A stretch of 64,000 bases of DNA from an uncultured Rhodocyclaceae bacterium (GCA_907163225.1 OU015322.1:1178001-1242000); one strand, 5' to 3'. Positions 22,185-33,704 are shown, counted from the stretch's first letter. A program made the numbers and translations. Notes: generated by a model from the sequence alone, not told the origin.

Positions 22185-22934
22185 TCAATTTGCAGCAATG
22201 CAAATTTTCAAAAAATCATCTGCCATCAAGGCCGCCCCTCCGATCAACCCACCATCGATATCAGCCTGCCCGAACAACTCCATCGCATTCTGGGGCTTTA
22301 CGCTGCCACCGTAAAGAATACGCAAACCACTTGCCACCGCCGAATCCAAAACCGAAACCTGGGCCCTGATTGCCGCATGCACCTCTTGCGCCTGCGCCGG
22401 TGAAGCGGTTACCCCGGTACCGATAGCCCAAACTGGCTCGTATGCAAGGACAGCGCCGGCCAAAGCTGAAACACCGCAACGATCAAGCACCGCGGACAGC
22501 TGCCGCGCAACTACTACCCCTGTATCTCCCGCCTCGCGCTCTATCAGAGTTTCTCCGACGCACAAAACAGGAACCAACCCTGCCCGAAATGCAGCCTCAA
22601 ACTTCATGGCAACAACTACATCCGTTTCCCCGCAAAGCGCGCGACGCTCGGAATGTCCAACCAAAACGTATTGGCAACCAAACTCAACCAACATCGAAGC
22701 AGACACTTCGCCGGTAAAAGCTCCGGAAGCATGCTCACTTAACGATTGAGCACCGAGAGCAACCCTGGAGTCAGCCAGAACCGACCTCGCCTGTGGAAGA
22801 TACGGATAGGGCGGACACACAACGACATCGCACACCATATCAGCCACACCCACTTTGATGCGCTCAAGCAAAGTAGCATTCTGCTGAAGCGCGCCGTGCA
22901 TTTTCCAGTTACCTGCAACGAGCTTTCTACGCAT
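22185..22934 (-). CDS. tpiA: triosephosphate isomerase
   Basis: The 249-residue TIM-barrel enzyme interconverts glyceraldehyde-3-phosphate and dihydroxyacetone phosphate. It has the substrate lysine in LVAGNWKMHG, catalytic His in VLVGHSERR and catalytic Glu in LAYEPVWAIGTG, plus the phosphate-gripping YGGSV. All active-site residues are present. It lies 10 bases before secG and is probably co-transcribed with it. Confidence 0.97.
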   Translation of the reverse strand: MRRKLVAGNWKMHGALQQNATLLERIKVGVADMVCDVVVCPPYPYLPQARSVLADSRVALGAQSLSEHASGAFTGEVSASMLVEFGCQYVLVGHSERRALCGETDVVVAMKFEAAFRAGLVPVLCVGETLIEREAGDTGVVVARQLSAVLDRCGVSALAGAVLAYEPVWAIGTGVTASPAQAQEVHAAIRAQVSVLDSAVASGLRILYGGSVKPQNAMELFGQADIDGGLIGGAALMADDFLKICIAAN

Positions 22935-23021
22935 GGGCTAGACAATTCCGTTGGCGAAAAACTTTCGGATTATAGCTACCCGTTGTTTTTGCGGTCAATA
23001 CGATTCGAGAAACAAGCTAGC

Positions 23022-24374
23022 TTATTGCGCAGCTTCCCGTACGATTCCAGCCAGCTTTTCCGCGGCGTTGGCCACTTCCACCGCATCTTCGCCCTCCACC
23101 ATTACTCGGAGCAACGGCTCAGTGCCCGACGCGCGCAGCAGCACCCTTCCCCGCTCGGCGAGACTTACTTCTGCCTGAACCAAAGCGGACGCAATCGCCG
23201 GATGGTCTTTCCATGGAAATCCACGAGCTACAGGCACATTGATCAGTTTTTGAGGATATAGCGCAAGTTCACCAAGCAAACCCTTCAAATCACCGCCAGC
23301 CTCACGCAGCGCTGCGAGCACCTGCAGTGCAGCCACGATGCCGTCCCCGGTCGTATGACGATCCATCGCGAGAATATGGCCTGAGTTTTCGCCGCCATAG
23401 AGCCACCCCTTTTCATTGAGCATCTCGACTACATAGCGGTCGCCAACAGCCGCGCGGGCAAAGGGGATATCAATCTTCTCCAGCGCATGTTCCAACGCAA
23501 GATTTGTCATCAAAGTACCTACAACGCCTTTGACTTTAGTCGTACGGGCACGACTCCGAACTATCGCGAATAACAGTTGATCGCCGTCATATAGATTTCC
23601 TTCAGCGTCGACCATTTGAAGGCGGTCCGCATCACCGTCGAGCGCGATGCCGAGGTCAGCCCGGTTAGCTAGAACCGCCTCACACAGGGCTTTAGGCGCC
23701 GTTGCACCAACTCCGTCATTTATGTTCAGGCCATTCGGTTGCGCGCCAATAGTAACGACATCTGCGCCCAATTCATGAAAGACGCTCGGTGCAATTTGAT
23801 AGGCAGCACCATGCGCGCAATCAATGACGATTTTCAGGCCGCGAAGATCGAGATCATTTGGAAAAGTGCTTTTACAGAATTCTATGTAACGACCACGCGC
23901 GTCTTCAATTCGACGAACTCTACCGAGATCCGCCGGGGCGGCGCACTGCATCGGCTGATCGATACCCTCTTCGATTGCATGCTCAACGTGATCAGGCAGC
24001 TTGGTTCCCTGTGCCGAGAAAAATTTTATCCCGTTGTCGTAGTATGGATTGTGTGATGCGGAAATGACAATACCAGCCTGCAAACGCAAGGCACGGGTCA
24101 GATAGGCAACCGCTGGCGTGGGTAGAGGCCCGACCAGGAAAACCTCGACCCCTGCCGCTGAGAATCCCGCCTCCAGCGCAGATTCAAGCATGTAACCCGA
24201 AAGACGAGTGTCCTTGCCGATAAGTACCGCCGGACGCTCACCAGCCGGCATCGTGTGCTGACCAAGCAAAGCTTTGCCGGCCGAATAGCCGAGGCGCATC
24301 ACAAAATCCGGGGTAATAGGAGACTGACCCACACGCCCACGAACACCATCTGTACCGAAATATTTTCTACTCAT
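23022..24374 (-). CDS. glmM: phosphoglucosamine mutase
   Basis: The 450-residue enzyme converts glucosamine-6-phosphate to glucosamine-1-phosphate for UDP-GlcNAc, and hence peptidoglycan and LPS. It starts [13 protein letters not shown] and contains [19 protein letters not shown] with the phosphorylated Ser, the Mg-binding [12 protein letters not shown], and GGENSGHI. The ATG at 24374 overlaps the last eight bases of folP; a longer upstream frame lies inside folP and is rejected. Confidence 0.97.
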   Translation of the reverse strand: MSRKYFGTDGVRGRVGQSPITPDFVMRLGYSAGKALLGQHTMPAGERPAVLIGKDTRLSGYMLESALEAGFSAAGVEVFLVGPLPTPAVAYLTRALRLQAGIVISASHNPYYDNGIKFFSAQGTKLPDHVEHAIEEGIDQPMQCAAPADLGRVRRIEDARGRYIEFCKSTFPNDLDLRGLKIVIDCAHGAAYQIAPSVFHELGADVVTIGAQPNGLNINDGVGATAPKALCEAVLANRADLGIALDGDADRLQMVDAEGNLYDGDQLLFAIVRSRARTTKVKGVVGTLMTNLALEHALEKIDIPFARAAVGDRYVVEMLNEKGWLYGGENSGHILAMDRHTTGDGIVAALQVLAALREAGGDLKGLLGELALYPQKLINVPVARGFPWKDHPAIASALVQAEVSLAERGRVLLRASGTEPLLRVMVEGEDAVEVANAAEKLAGIVREAAQ

Positions 24375-25206
24375 TTTGACCCCCTTGTTCGATTGCCGAC
24401 CAGACTGCCAACGCATCCTTGGTCGCAGCCACATCATGCACCCGTACTATTTTCGCACCTTTTTGCACAGATAGCAGCGCCGCCGCCACACTGGCAGCCA
24501 TTCGCTGGTCGACTGGACGCCCGGTTATTGCGCCAAGCATCGCCTTTCTTGAAAAGCCAACCAGCACTGGAAGACCCTCGGCACATGCTGCGGTCAACCC
24601 GCGAAATAGCGCCAAATTGTGCGCCAGAGTTTTGCCGAAACCAAAACCAGGATCGAGCACGAGACGATCATCGCCAACACCTGCGGACCGGCATCGCTCA
24701 ACCGCCGCCTTCAAAAAAACCCCGACCTCAGCAACCACGTCACCATATACCGGCGTCTTCTGCATCGTACCGGGCTCTCCTTGCATATGCATGACACAGA
24801 CGGCGCAATCACTGCCCGCCACGACTGCCAATGCTGCCGGCTGGACCATCCCGGTGATGTCATTAATCATCGTCGCACCAGCCTCCAGGGCTGCACGCAT
24901 GACTGCAGGCTTATAGGTATCAACAGAGACAGGTACGCCCCAGCCAGTCAATTCCCGAAGAACCGGCAATAGTCGCCGCAGCTCGTCCGCTTCCGAGGTT
25001 GGAATGGCGCCGGGACGCGACGATTCTGCACCAACATCCAGAATATCGGAGCCAGCCTCAAACTGCTGACGCGCATGTGCAATTGCGCGATCGACATCGC
25101 CAGCGACCCCGTCACCCGAAAAAGAGTCGGGAGTGAGGTTGACTATCCCCATTGTCAGAGGACGATCCAGCGAGAGCTGGAAACGTCCACAGCGTAGTGT
25201 CTTCAT
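24367..25206 (-). CDS. folP: dihydropteroate synthase
   Basis: The 279-residue folate enzyme joins p-aminobenzoate to dihydropterin pyrophosphate and is the sulfonamide target. It has [15 protein letters not shown] (loop 1), [13 protein letters not shown] (loop 2) and [11 protein letters not shown] near the C-terminus, all intact. It overlaps glmM by eight bases, the common folP-glmM pair. It is separated from ftsH by a terminator-like hairpin. Confidence 0.97.
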   Translation of the reverse strand: MKTLRCGRFQLSLDRPLTMGIVNLTPDSFSGDGVAGDVDRAIAHARQQFEAGSDILDVGAESSRPGAIPTSEADELRRLLPVLRELTGWGVPVSVDTYKPAVMRAALEAGATMINDITGMVQPAALAVVAGSDCAVCVMHMQGEPGTMQKTPVYGDVVAEVGVFLKAAVERCRSAGVGDDRLVLDPGFGFGKTLAHNLALFRGLTAACAEGLPVLVGFSRKAMLGAITGRPVDQRMAASVAAALLSVQKGAKIVRVHDVAATKDALAVWSAIEQGGQNE

Positions 25207-25218
25207 GGTTCAGAAAGT

Positions 25219-25247
25219 AAAAAGCCGGGAGAAAACTCCCGGCTAGT
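25219..25247 (-). terminator. Rho-independent terminator between ftsH and folP
   Basis: A 9-bp perfect stem (AGCCGGGAG/CTCCCGGCT) with a 4-base loop lies at 25223-25244. On the minus strand it is followed by TTTTTAC. It lies 16 bases beyond the ftsH stop and just before the folP start, so it would end or attenuate the ftsH transcript. Confidence 0.85.
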
Positions 25248-25263
25248 TTGAAAAATCAGACAA

Positions 25264-27144
25264 TCAGGCCGTCGCTGCGGCGGTTGGCTCCGCTCCAGGC
25301 GTATCACTGGGTGTGGTCGCCCGAGTCATCGACTGAGACGGCTTCGGCGGACGCGGGGGCTTGCCAGACATGATGTCGTCGATCTGCTCGGCATCGATGG
25401 TTTCCCATTCAAGCAGCGCCTTGGTCATTGCCTCAACCTTGTCTCGATTGTCCTCAAGCAATTTGCGGGCAAGAGCATACTGCTCGTCAATGATGCGACG
25501 AATTTCGGCATCCACCTTCTGCATGGTCGCTTCAGAAACATTCTTGTGCTGGGTGACAGAGCGACCAAGGAAAACCTCACCTTCGTTCTCGCCATAAACC
25601 ATTACGCCAAGATCGGACATACCGTAGCGCGTGACCATATCCCGAGCCATCGCGGTAGCGCGCTCGAAGTCGTTGGAAGCACCGGTCGTCATCTGATCCA
25701 TGAACAACTCTTCCGCTATACGACCACCGAAGAGCACGGCGATGCGGCTCATCAGGTATTGACGGTCATAGGCGTAACGATCCTGCTCCGGCAATTGCAT
25801 GGTCAAACCCAAGGCGCGACCACGCGGGATGATCGTAACTTTGTGCACCGGATCGGACTTCGGCACCAGCTTGGCAACCACGGCATGACCGGACTCGTGG
25901 TAGGCCGTGTTCATCTTCTCGTCCTCGGTCATCACCATGCTGCGGCGTTCGGCGCCCATCATGATCTTGTCCTTGGCCATCTCAAAGTCGTCCATATCAA
26001 CCAGGCGCTTGTTGCGGCGGGCGGCAAACAGGGCGGCTTCATTAACCAGATTGGCGAGGTCAGCACCGGAAAAGCCGGGAGTGCCGCGAGCAATGACGTC
26101 AGCCTTGACGTCGCCAGCAATTGGCACCTTGCGCATGTGCACTTTGAGGATTTCCTCACGTCCGCGAATATCCGGCAGCGGCACAACGACTTGTCGGTCA
26201 AAACGGCCCGGACGCAGCAGTGCCGGGTCAAGGATGTCAGGACGGTTGGTTGCTGCGATCACGATCGTACCGGAGTGACCTTCGAAACCGTCCATCTCGA
26301 CCAGCAACTGGTTCAGCGTTTGTTCGCGTTCGTCGTTGCCACCACCAAGGCCGGCACCACGATGGCGACCAACAGCGTCAATTTCATCGATGAAAATGAT
26401 GCAAGGCGAGTGCTTTTTGGCATTCTCGAACATGTCACGGACGCGGGCTGCACCGACACCAACAAACATTTCAACGAAATCGGAACCGGAAATGCTAAAG
26501 AACGGGACTTTTGCTTCGCCGGCAATAGCCTTGGCGAGCAGCGTCTTGCCGGTACCCGGGTTGCCAACCATCAGCACCCCCTTGGGAATACGGCCGCCGA
26601 GTTTCTGGAATTTGGAAGGGTCGCGCAGGAAATCAACAATTTCCTGAACCTCTTCCTTGGCTTCATCGCATCCGGCGACGTCGGCGAAAGTAATGACGTT
26701 GGTCGACTCGTCCATCATCCGGGCCTTTGATTTGCCAAAGGAGAACGCCCCGCCCTTGCCGCCACCCTGCATTTGGCGCATGAAAAATACCCAGACGCCG
26801 ATCAGCAACAGCATGGGGAACCAGCTGACAAAGAGATTCATCAGGAAGGATGGCTCCTCTTCCGGCCGCGCTTCAACCTTGACGCCGCTCTTGAGAAGAT
26901 CGGAGACCAACCAAAGGTCAGGGGGTGCGTAGGACGTAACACGCTTTCCTTCGGTGGTCGTCGCCTTCAGCGTTCGGCCTTCCATGACCACTTTGGAAAT
27001 TCGGCCGGCCTTCACCTCCTCGATGAATTGGGAGTATTCGACAGCACCGGTGGCAACCTGGCGGTTGTTGAACTGGTTAAACACAGTCATCAGCACCAAA
27101 CCAATGACCAGCCAGATTGCGAGATTTTTGAACATGTTGTTCAA
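25264..27144 (-). CDS. ftsH: ATP-dependent zinc metalloprotease FtsH
   Basis: The 626-residue membrane AAA+ protease degrades misfolded membrane proteins and regulators such as sigma-32 and LpxC. Two N-terminal helices flank a periplasmic domain. Then come Walker A GNPGTGKT, Walker [13 protein letters not shown], the second region of homology ([21 protein letters not shown], split) and the zinc site HESGH. It has a Pro/Thr/Ala-rich tail. It lies directly after rlmE, the widespread rlmE-ftsH pair. Confidence 0.97.
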   Translation of the reverse strand: MNNMFKNLAIWLVIGLVLMTVFNQFNNRQVATGAVEYSQFIEEVKAGRISKVVMEGRTLKATTTEGKRVTSYAPPDLWLVSDLLKSGVKVEARPEEEPSFLMNLFVSWFPMLLLIGVWVFFMRQMQGGGKGGAFSFGKSKARMMDESTNVITFADVAGCDEAKEEVQEIVDFLRDPSKFQKLGGRIPKGVLMVGNPGTGKTLLAKAIAGEAKVPFFSISGSDFVEMFVGVGAARVRDMFENAKKHSPCIIFIDEIDAVGRHRGAGLGGGNDEREQTLNQLLVEMDGFEGHSGTIVIAATNRPDILDPALLRPGRFDRQVVVPLPDIRGREEILKVHMRKVPIAGDVKADVIARGTPGFSGADLANLVNEAALFAARRNKRLVDMDDFEMAKDKIMMGAERRSMVMTEDEKMNTAYHESGHAVVAKLVPKSDPVHKVTIIPRGRALGLTMQLPEQDRYAYDRQYLMSRIAVLFGGRIAEELFMDQMTTGASNDFERATAMARDMVTRYGMSDLGVMVYGENEGEVFLGRSVTQHKNVSEATMQKVDAEIRRIIDEQYALARKLLEDNRDKVEAMTKALLEWETIDAEQIDDIMSGKPPRPPKPSQSMTRATTPSDTPGAEPTAAATA

Positions 27145-27199
27145 GCTTGCACTCCTTAAACAGCGCCGAGCAATAAAAATAGCATTCTAAACAAAACTC

Positions 27200-27817
27200 T
27201 TAGCGCAATGTACGCCCAAGCAAATAAAGCTCGGCGCTACGATCGCGAGAAGCATCCGGTTTCCGCACTACAACAGTTTTGAACGTCTCACGCATTTGAC
27301 GAAGAAATGTCTCGTAATCCGTTCCTTGAAACACTTTGACCAGAAAAGCGCCTTCCGGTTTCAGGTGAACCCGGGAAAACTCCAGACCCAGCTCAGCCAG
27401 ATGCATGACGCGCGCCTGGTCGACCAAGGGCACCCCTGACATATTGGGGGCCATATCGGACATTACAAGCCCGACTCGACGATCTCCTAACTGTTTTTCG
27501 AGTTGTTCCAGCACCTCGTCTTCCCGGAAATCGCCCTGGATAAAGTAAACGTTATGGATCGGGTCCATCTCGAGCAGGTCGAGCGCAACGACCATACCGA
27601 CATCACCAACGCGCTTTGAAGCGACCTGTGACCAGCCTCCGGGCGTTGCGCCAAGGTCAACCACAACCTCCCCACGCTTCAGCAACTTATCTTTGTCGTC
27701 GATCTCAAGCAGCTTGAATGCGGCACGAGAACGCCAGCCCTCCTTCCTCGCTAGCTGAACGTAGGTGTCATTCACATGCTCACGCATCCAAGCTTTGCTG
27801 GTTCTGGTTCTTTTCAT
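27200..27817 (-). CDS. rlmE: 23S rRNA 2'-O-ribose U2552 methyltransferase
   Basis: The 205-residue FtsJ/RrmJ-type enzyme has the SAM-binding [15 protein letters not shown], the catalytic Asp in [10 protein letters not shown], Lys in FLVKVFQG and Glu in RSAELYLLG (the K-D-K-E set). It methylates U2552 of 23S rRNA in a late step of 50S assembly. It is divergent from the YhbY-like gene, with only 32 bases between them, so both ribosome-assembly genes share a promoter region. Confidence 0.96.
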   Translation of the reverse strand: MKRTRTSKAWMREHVNDTYVQLARKEGWRSRAAFKLLEIDDKDKLLKRGEVVVDLGATPGGWSQVASKRVGDVGMVVALDLLEMDPIHNVYFIQGDFREDEVLEQLEKQLGDRRVGLVMSDMAPNMSGVPLVDQARVMHLAELGLEFSRVHLKPEGAFLVKVFQGTDYETFLRQMRETFKTVVVRKPDASRDRSAELYLLGRTLR

Positions 27818-27849
27818 TCGGTAAAATGCCGCTTTTGAAAGGTTTAACT

Positions 27850-28215
27850 ATGCTGGAAATATCATCTGCCCAACGCCGCGAGTTGCGCGCCAAGGCCCAC
27901 GACCTGAATCCGGTTGTCTCGATTGCCGAAAACGGCCTCACAGAAGGCGTTTTGAAGGAAATAGAGATGAATCTCAACGCTCACGAACTGATCAAGATTC
28001 GCGTTTATGGTGACAGCCGCGAAAATCGCCTGGCCTATTACGATCAAATCTGCCTCCAACTAGGTGCCGCCCCCGTCCAGCACATTGGCAAGCTGCTGGT
28101 CGTCTTTCGCCCCATCCCCGCCGAGATTGCTGCGGTCAACGCGAAAAAAGCACCAAAACCGAGACGCCCGATTCCGAGCGCCCCCCGCAAGAGCAAACGC
28201 GCCTTTCAGGGCTGA
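27850..28215 (+). CDS. YhbY family CRM-domain RNA-binding protein
   Basis: The 121-residue protein consists of one CRS1-YhbY (CRM) domain: SSAQRRELRAKAHDLNPVV, then IGENGLTEGV-like IAENGLTEGVLKEIE, then HELIKIRVYGDSRE. A basic Pro/Lys/Arg-rich tail follows. E. coli YhbY associates with pre-50S ribosomal particles. The ATG at 27850 gives the family N-terminus; the longer frame overlaps rlmE on the other strand. It is the only plus-strand gene in a long minus-strand block. Confidence 0.92.
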   Translation: MLEISSAQRRELRAKAHDLNPVVSIAENGLTEGVLKEIEMNLNAHELIKIRVYGDSRENRLAYYDQICLQLGAAPVQHIGKLLVVFRPIPAEIAAVNAKKAPKPRRPIPSAPRKSKRAFQG

Positions 28216-28678
28216 TCACTTCAGTCCGCGACCACTCCAGACAACGAGCCACACACCCAGCAGACTCTGCATCAGGTAGAGAATGCTGGAAGCACCATGC
28301 CAGGTTGCAAAGCGGTCGCGCATGACGCTTTCCATGACCTCACGAGGAAAAGCATCGGCCTTGAGTTGCGCCATAAGCGGCTGAATACCGAACTGGCTCG
28401 CTGCCGTCATCAGCGCCATCGCCACAACCAGCCAGAAGACGCCGCTTTTGAAGAAGCGAGCCCCCCAACGCGACAACAAGAAAACAAGAAGGTAGGCAGC
28501 ACAGCTCAGCCCGACCCAACCGATCAGCGCAAACAACTTGCCCGCCACCATACCGGCAAGTTGCCGATCACCGAGGCTTGAAAAAAGCACCGGCGCCGTC
28601 AGATAGCCAATGGCCCACATCCCCCCCCACCCACAGGGTGATAGCAAACAGATAGAGCGCCTCGGACAAGCGACGCAC
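28216..28678 (-). pseudogene. DUF4149 membrane protein with an apparent frameshift in a G8 tract
   Basis: From a GTG at 28678, four bases past greA, the reading is VRRLSEALYLFAITLWVGG, the usual start of DUF4149 proteins. The frame then breaks at eight consecutive Cs (Gs on the coding strand) at 28621-28628. Dropping one base restores VGGMWAIGYLTAPVLFSSL and a 153-residue, four-helix membrane protein ending at 28216. As written, the downstream frame lacks its first helix. The family is unassigned and common next to greA/yhbY in betaproteobacteria. A sequencing error, a recent mutation or phase variation could each explain the shift. Confidence 0.8.
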
Positions 28679-28682
28679 GGGT

Positions 28683-29159
28683 TTATTCGTAACGAACGTC
28701 GATGACTTCGTACTCACGGATGCCGCCCGGCGCCTGCACCTGAGCGATATCGCCGGCGTACTTGCCTATCAGGGCCCGGGCGATCGGCGAATTCACCGAA
28801 ATTTTGCCAGCCTTGATCTCGGCCTCGTCCTCACCAACAATCTGGTACGTCACCGCGTCGCCAGAGTCCTGATCTTCCAGATCAACCGTAGCGCCAAAAA
28901 CGCAACGGCCATCCGCATCGAGCAGCGTCGGATCAATGATCTGCGCGTGCGACAACTTGCCTTCGACCTCCTGGATACGCCCCTCAATGAAACCCTGACG
29001 CTCCTTGGCCGCATCGTACTCGGCGTTCTCAGACAAGTCACCATGCGCCCGCGCTTCGGCAATGGCACCAATCACCCACGGACGATCAACAGTCTTCAGG
29101 CGATGCAATTCTTCGCGCAGCTTCTCAGCGCCCTTAACGGTCAATGGAACTTTGCTCAT
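28683..29159 (-). CDS. greA: transcription elongation factor GreA
   Basis: The 158-residue protein has an N-terminal coiled coil ([16 protein letters not shown] to GKLSHAQII) bearing the acidic tip in [13 protein letters not shown]. That tip rescues backtracked RNA polymerase by stimulating transcript cleavage. A C-terminal FKBP-like domain follows ([18 protein letters not shown]). The ATG at 29159 is preceded by GGAAG. The gene order carB-greA is standard in betaproteobacteria. Confidence 0.97.
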   Translation of the reverse strand: MSKVPLTVKGAEKLREELHRLKTVDRPWVIGAIAEARAHGDLSENAEYDAAKERQGFIEGRIQEVEGKLSHAQIIDPTLLDADGRCVFGATVDLEDQDSGDAVTYQIVGEDEAEIKAGKISVNSPIARALIGKYAGDIAQVQAPGGIREYEVIDVRYE

Positions 29160-29180
29160 ATCATCTTCCAGCAAAAGCAA

Positions 29181-29213
29181 AACCGCCGGCGCCCTTGGGG
29201 CAACCCGGCGGTT
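29181..29213 (-). terminator. hairpin after carB
   Basis: A 9-bp stem AACCGCCGG/CCGGCGGTT with a 15-base loop is followed on the minus strand by TTTTGCTTTTGC. It lies 11 bases past the carB stop and before the greA start, so it probably terminates or attenuates carAB. Confidence 0.7.
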
Positions 29214-29224
29214 TCAGGTTGATT

Positions 29225-32200
29225 TCAGTTTAGCTGCGTGTGCAAGGCCTGAATCGGATAGACCACCAACTCACCCAAATTGCGAATCCCCTCGGCTGCA
29301 GCCTCGGCGCCCCAGATCGTCGTGTACATGGTGACACGAGCCTGCAGGCCCGATGTGCGAATATTGCGCGAATCGTTGACCGCCTGGCGCTTTTCTTCCA
29401 CCGTGTTGATGATCAAGGAAATTTCATTATTCTTGATCATGTCGACAATGTGCGGACGGCCTTCGGTGAACTTGTTGACCGTTTGCACCGGCAGTCCGGC
29501 CGCTTCAATGGCATGTGCCGTACCGCGCGTAGCCACCAGATGGAAGCCAGCTTCGTGCAGGTGGCGGGCAATTTCGATGGCCTTGGCCTTGTCGCTATCC
29601 TTGACCGACATGAAAACCTTGCCGGATGTCGGCAGCTTGACGCTCGCCGCCAGCTGGGACTTCACGAAGGCCTCAGCAAACGTCACGCCAACCCCCATGA
29701 CTTCGCCGGTCGACTTCATTTCCGGGCCCAAAATCGTGTCGACCCCAGGAAATTTGACGAAGGGGAAAACGGCTTCCTTGACCGAAAAATACGGCGGAAT
29801 CACTTCCTTTGTAACCCCCTGATCCTTCAGGCTGCGCCCGGCCATGCAGCGCGCGGCAATCTTGGCCAGTTGCAGGCCGGTCGCCTTGGAAACATAGGGC
29901 ACCGTGCGTGAGGCACGCGGATTGACTTCCAGCACGTAGACGTCGTTGTCCTTGATCGCAAACTGCACGTTCATCAGGCCACAGACATTCAGCGCCTTGG
30001 CCATCAGCTTGGTCTGACGGCGCAGTTCGTCCTGCACGGCAGCCGACAGCGAATAGGGCGGCAGCGAGCAAGCCGAGTCGCCGGAATGCACGCCAGCCTG
30101 TTCGATGTGCTCCATGACGCCACCGATGATGACCTCATCGCCGTCGGACAAGGCATCGACGTCGCACTCTACGGCATCATTCAGGAAGCGGTCGAGAAGC
30201 ACCGGCGAATCGTGCGAAACCTTGACGGCTTCACGCATGTAGCGCTCGAGATCCTTCTGCTCATGGACGATTTCCATGGCGCGGCCACCCAGCACGTAGG
30301 ACGGCCGAACGACCAGCGGATAGCCGATTTCCTGGGCCAGGCGCAGGGCATCTTCCTCGGTACGGGCCGTACGGTTCGGCGGCTGCTTGAGGCCGAGTTC
30401 GTGCAACAGCTTCTGGAAACGTTCGCGGTCTTCGGCGACGTCGATCGACTCCGGGCTGGTGCCGATGATCGGCACGCCGTTGGCTTCGAGGGCCAGCGCG
30501 AGTTTGAGCGGGGTCTGGCCGCCATACTGGACGATGACGCCAACCGGCTTTTCGATGGCGACGATTTCCAGCACGTCCTCGAGCGTCAGCGGCTCGAAGT
30601 ACAGACGATCGGACGTATCGTAGTCGGTGGAAACGGTTTCCGGATTGCAGTTGACCATGATAGTTTCGTAACCATCCTCGCGCATCGCCATGGCGGCATG
30701 CACGCAGCAGTAATCGAATTCGATACCCTGGCCGATGCGGTTCGGACCACCGCCCAACACCATGATCTTCTTCTTGTCGGTCGGATTCGCCTCGCACTCG
30801 TCCTCGTAGGTCGAGTACATGTAGGCGGTGTCGGTCGAGAATTCGGCAGCGCAGGTATCGACGCGCTTGTAGACCGGACGAACGCCCAGTGCGTGACGGC
30901 GATTGCGGAATTCGGTCTCGGTGGTTTTCAGCAGATAGGCCAGACGACGGTCGGCGAAACCCTTGCGCTTCAGATAGCGCACTTCATCTGCGGTCAACGA
31001 CATAAATTCGCGTTTTTCGACAGCCAGTTCGAGATCGACAATCTCCTTGATCTGGACGAGGAACCACGGGTCGATCTTGGTCAGCTCAAAAACGCGCTCG
31101 ACCGACATCCCGATACCAAACGCATCGGCGACGTACCACAGGCGATCCGGTGTCGGACGAGCCAGCTGCTCGTCGATCGTGGCAGGGTCCACCGTTTTCA
31201 GGTTGAACCCATCGACGCCTACCTCCAGGCCGCGCAAGGCTTTCTGCAGGGATTCCTGGAAGGTACGGCCAATGGCCATGACTTCGCCGACCGACTTCAT
31301 TTGCGTGGTCAGCGTGTTATCGGCCTGCGGAAATTTCTCGAAGGCAAAACGCGGCACCTTGGTGACGACGTAGTCGATCGACGGTTCGAACGAGGCCGGC
31401 GTCTTGCCGCCAGTGATGTCGTTCGACAACTCATCGAGCGTGTAGCCAACCGACAGCTTGGCAGCGATCTTGGCGATCGGGAAGCCAGTCGCCTTGGAGG
31501 CCAGCGCTGACGAACGCGAGACACGCGGGTTCATCTCGATGACGATCATGCGACCGTCCTTCGGATTAATCGAGAACTGGACGTTGGAACCGCCGGTATC
31601 GACGCCGATTTCACGCAGCACGGCGATCGAAGCGTTACGCAGAATCTGGTATTCCTTGTCGGTTAGCGTCTGGGCCGGTGCGACCGTGATCGAGTCGCCG
31701 GTATGGACGCCCATCGGGTCAAGGTTTTCGATGGAACAGATGATGATGCAGTTGTCCGCCTTGTCGCGGACCACTTCCATCTCGTATTCCTTCCAGCCAA
31801 GCAGCGACTCTTCGATCAGCAGCTCGTTGGTCGGCGAAGCCTCAAGGCCGCGCTTGCAGATGGTCTCGAACTCTTCGTTGTTGTAGGCAATGCCGCCACC
31901 CGAACCACCGAGGGTAAAAGATGGGCGAATAATGGTCGGAAAACCCACCATCGCCTGCACCTGATACGCCTCTTCCATGCTGTGGGCAACTGCCGAACGG
32001 GCGGAACCGAGACCAATCTTGGTCATCGCGTCCTTGAACTTCTGACGATCCTCGGCCTTGTCGATGGCTTCCTTGGAAGCACCGATCAGCTCAACATTAA
32101 ATTTAGCCAGCACACCTTCGCGGTCGAGATCAAGCGCGCAGTTCAGCGCGGTCTGGCCGCCCATGGTCGGCAGCAGCGCATCCGGGCGCTCCTTTTCGAT

Positions 32201-32431
32201 GATCTTGGCAACCACCTGCCAGGTAATCGGCTCGATGTAGGTAACATCGGCCATTTCCGGGTCGGTCATGATGGTTGCCGGATTGGAGTTCACCAGGATG
32301 ACCTTGTAACCCTCTTCACGTAGCGCCTTACAGGCTTGCGCACCGGAGTAATCGAATTCGCAGGCCTGACCGATGATGATCGGGCCGGCGCCAATAATCA
32401 AAACACTTTTTATGTCTGTACGTTTCGGCAT
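29225..32431 (-). CDS. carB: carbamoyl-phosphate synthase large subunit
   Basis: The 1068-residue enzyme makes carbamoyl phosphate from bicarbonate, ATP and glutamine-derived ammonia for arginine and pyrimidines. It has two homologous ATP-grasp halves, starting near [19 protein letters not shown] and [18 protein letters not shown]. Each carries its own ATP-binding loop ([16 protein letters not shown] and [14 protein letters not shown]). A C-terminal MGS-like allosteric domain follows ([14 protein letters not shown]). Length is standard. It lies 15 bases after carA. Confidence 0.97.
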   Translation of the reverse strand: MPKRTDIKSVLIIGAGPIIIGQACEFDYSGAQACKALREEGYKVILVNSNPATIMTDPEMADVTYIEPITWQVVAKIIEKERPDALLPTMGGQTALNCALDLDREGVLAKFNVELIGASKEAIDKAEDRQKFKDAMTKIGLGSARSAVAHSMEEAYQVQAMVGFPTIIRPSFTLGGSGGGIAYNNEEFETICKRGLEASPTNELLIEESLLGWKEYEMEVVRDKADNCIIICSIENLDPMGVHTGDSITVAPAQTLTDKEYQILRNASIAVLREIGVDTGGSNVQFSINPKDGRMIVIEMNPRVSRSSALASKATGFPIAKIAAKLSVGYTLDELSNDITGGKTPASFEPSIDYVVTKVPRFAFEKFPQADNTLTTQMKSVGEVMAIGRTFQESLQKALRGLEVGVDGFNLKTVDPATIDEQLARPTPDRLWYVADAFGIGMSVERVFELTKIDPWFLVQIKEIVDLELAVEKREFMSLTADEVRYLKRKGFADRRLAYLLKTTETEFRNRRHALGVRPVYKRVDTCAAEFSTDTAYMYSTYEDECEANPTDKKKIMVLGGGPNRIGQGIEFDYCCVHAAMAMREDGYETIMVNCNPETVSTDYDTSDRLYFEPLTLEDVLEIVAIEKPVGVIVQYGGQTPLKLALALEANGVPIIGTSPESIDVAEDRERFQKLLHELGLKQPPNRTARTEEDALRLAQEIGYPLVVRPSYVLGGRAMEIVHEQKDLERYMREAVKVSHDSPVLLDRFLNDAVECDVDALSDGDEVIIGGVMEHIEQAGVHSGDSACSLPPYSLSAAVQDELRRQTKLMAKALNVCGLMNVQFAIKDNDVYVLEVNPRASRTVPYVSKATGLQLAKIAARCMAGRSLKDQGVTKEVIPPYFSVKEAVFPFVKFPGVDTILGPEMKSTGEVMGVGVTFAEAFVKSQLAASVKLPTSGKVFMSVKDSDKAKAIEIARHLHEAGFHLVATRGTAHAIEAAGLPVQTVNKFTEGRPHIVDMIKNNEISLIINTVEEKRQAVNDSRNIRTSGLQARVTMYTTIWGAEAAAEGIRNLGELVVYPIQALHTQLN

Positions 32432-32446
32432 TTCTTTACTCTCGCC

Positions 32447-33589
32447 TTATTTCGCCACGCCACGCGACATGGCGTCGAGGAAGCGGTCAAACAGGTAGGC
32501 CACATCATGCGGACCGGGGCTGGCTTCGGGATGTCCTTGAAAGGAAAAGGCCGGCACATCAGTACGGGCGATACCCTGCAAGGACCCGTCGAATAGCGAG
32601 ACATGGGTAACGCGCAGGTTTTTTGGCAAGGAATCGCCGTCGACCGCAAAACCATGGTTCTGGCTGGTGATCAGCACCTGGCCGGTATCCATGTCCTTGA
32701 CCGGATGGTTCGCACCGTGATGGCCGAACTTCATTTTCAGCGTCTTGGCACCAGAAGCCAGCGCCAGCAACTGGTGGCCAAGGCAGATACCGAAGGTCGG
32801 AATGCCGCGATCGAGGAACTCACGAATGGCGGAAATGGCGTAATCGCACGGCTCCGGATCGCCAGGGCCATTGGACAGAAAAATGCCATCCGGATTGAGC
32901 GCCAGCACATCAGCCGCCGGCGTCTGAGCCGGAACAACGGTCAGTTTCACACCACGCTCGGCCAGCATGCGCAGGATGTTTTTCTTGACACCAAAATCAT
33001 AGGCAACCACATGAAAACGCGGCGCAGGGCCTTGTTGGTAACCCTTGAGCGTCCACTCAGCCTCGGTCCAGGCATAGCCCTCCTTGGCGGAAACCACCTT
33101 GGCCAGATCCATGCCATTCAGGCCTGGAAACGCGCGGGCAAGAGCCAGTGCCTTCGACTCATCGGCATCGCCCGCCAGAATGCACCCAGCCTGAGCACCT
33201 TTTTCGCGCAGGATGCGGGTCAGTTTGCGAGTATCGATACCGGCGACGGCAACAATGCCATGCTTCTTCAGGTAGGACGAAAGATCGTCCTGAGAACGCC
33301 AGTTCGAAGCGATCAGCGGCAAGTCACGTATGACCAGACCAGCGGCGTAATTGGCATTCGATTCAAAATCTTCCGCATTGCAACCGGTGTTGCCAATATG
33401 CGGGTAAGTCAACGTGACGATCTGCCGACAGTAGGAGGGATCGGTGAGGATTTCCTGATAGCCAGACATGGCGGTATTGAACACCACCTCGCCACTGGTG
33501 ACGCCATCTGCGCCGATGGATTGGCCCTTGAAAATTGTTCCGTCAGCAAGGGCGAGAACTGCGGGGGTATATGAGGGCAGCAACGACAC
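32447..33589 (-). CDS. carA: carbamoyl-phosphate synthase small subunit
   Basis: The 380-residue glutaminase subunit. The N-terminal CPSase_sm domain ([37 protein letters not shown]) precedes a class I glutamine amidotransferase domain with [16 protein letters not shown] (nucleophile Cys) and the His/Glu pair in [11 protein letters not shown]. It supplies ammonia to CarB. It starts at GTG 33589, with AAGGAG eight bases upstream. It is preceded by its own promoter and a hairpin leader. Confidence 0.96.
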   Translation of the reverse strand: MSLLPSYTPAVLALADGTIFKGQSIGADGVTSGEVVFNTAMSGYQEILTDPSYCRQIVTLTYPHIGNTGCNAEDFESNANYAAGLVIRDLPLIASNWRSQDDLSSYLKKHGIVAVAGIDTRKLTRILREKGAQAGCILAGDADESKALALARAFPGLNGMDLAKVVSAKEGYAWTEAEWTLKGYQQGPAPRFHVVAYDFGVKKNILRMLAERGVKLTVVPAQTPAADVLALNPDGIFLSNGPGDPEPCDYAISAIREFLDRGIPTFGICLGHQLLALASGAKTLKMKFGHHGANHPVKDMDTGQVLITSQNHGFAVDGDSLPKNLRVTHVSLFDGSLQGIARTDVPAFSFQGHPEASPGPHDVAYLFDRFLDAMSRGVAK

Positions 33590-33625
33590 GACCAGCTCTC
33601 CTTGAATTTCTAATTATTCATGTGC

Positions 33626-33655
33626 CGAGCGGGAAGGCTTACGCCTCCCCGCTCG
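33626..33655 (-). promoter_or_regulatory. hairpin in the carAB leader
   Basis: A 13-position stem, 12 of 13 paired, with a 4-base loop: CGAGCGGG...CCCGCTCG with an inner GGC/GCC extension. On the minus strand it lies about 11 bases after the predicted transcription start and 36 bases before the carA GTG. No T-run follows in the carA direction, so it is not a classic terminator there. It could stabilise the mRNA or control carA expression. On the plus strand it is followed by GCTTTTT but has no gene to terminate. Confidence 0.6.
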
Positions 33656-33672
33656 TGCTTTTTAACCTTACT

Positions 33673-33702
33673 ATTTTAGCCGAAAATAGGCTTTTCTGGC
33701 AA
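33673..33702 (-). promoter_or_regulatory. sigma-70-type promoter for carAB
   Basis: On the minus strand, a -35 of TTGCCA (33697-33702), an 18-base spacer and a -10 of TAAAAT (33673-33678). It sits between the histidine kinase stop and carA, giving an mRNA leader of about 75 bases. Confidence 0.6.
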
Positions 33703-33704
33703 AT

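Noticed and set aside
30086-31510. A 474-codon open frame antisense to carB
   Set aside because: Shadow frame of a highly conserved gene; no start context or homology.
33626-33665. The carAB-leader hairpin read as a plus-strand terminator (followed by GCTTTTT)
   Set aside because: No plus-strand gene ends here; the nearby genes are all on the minus strand.
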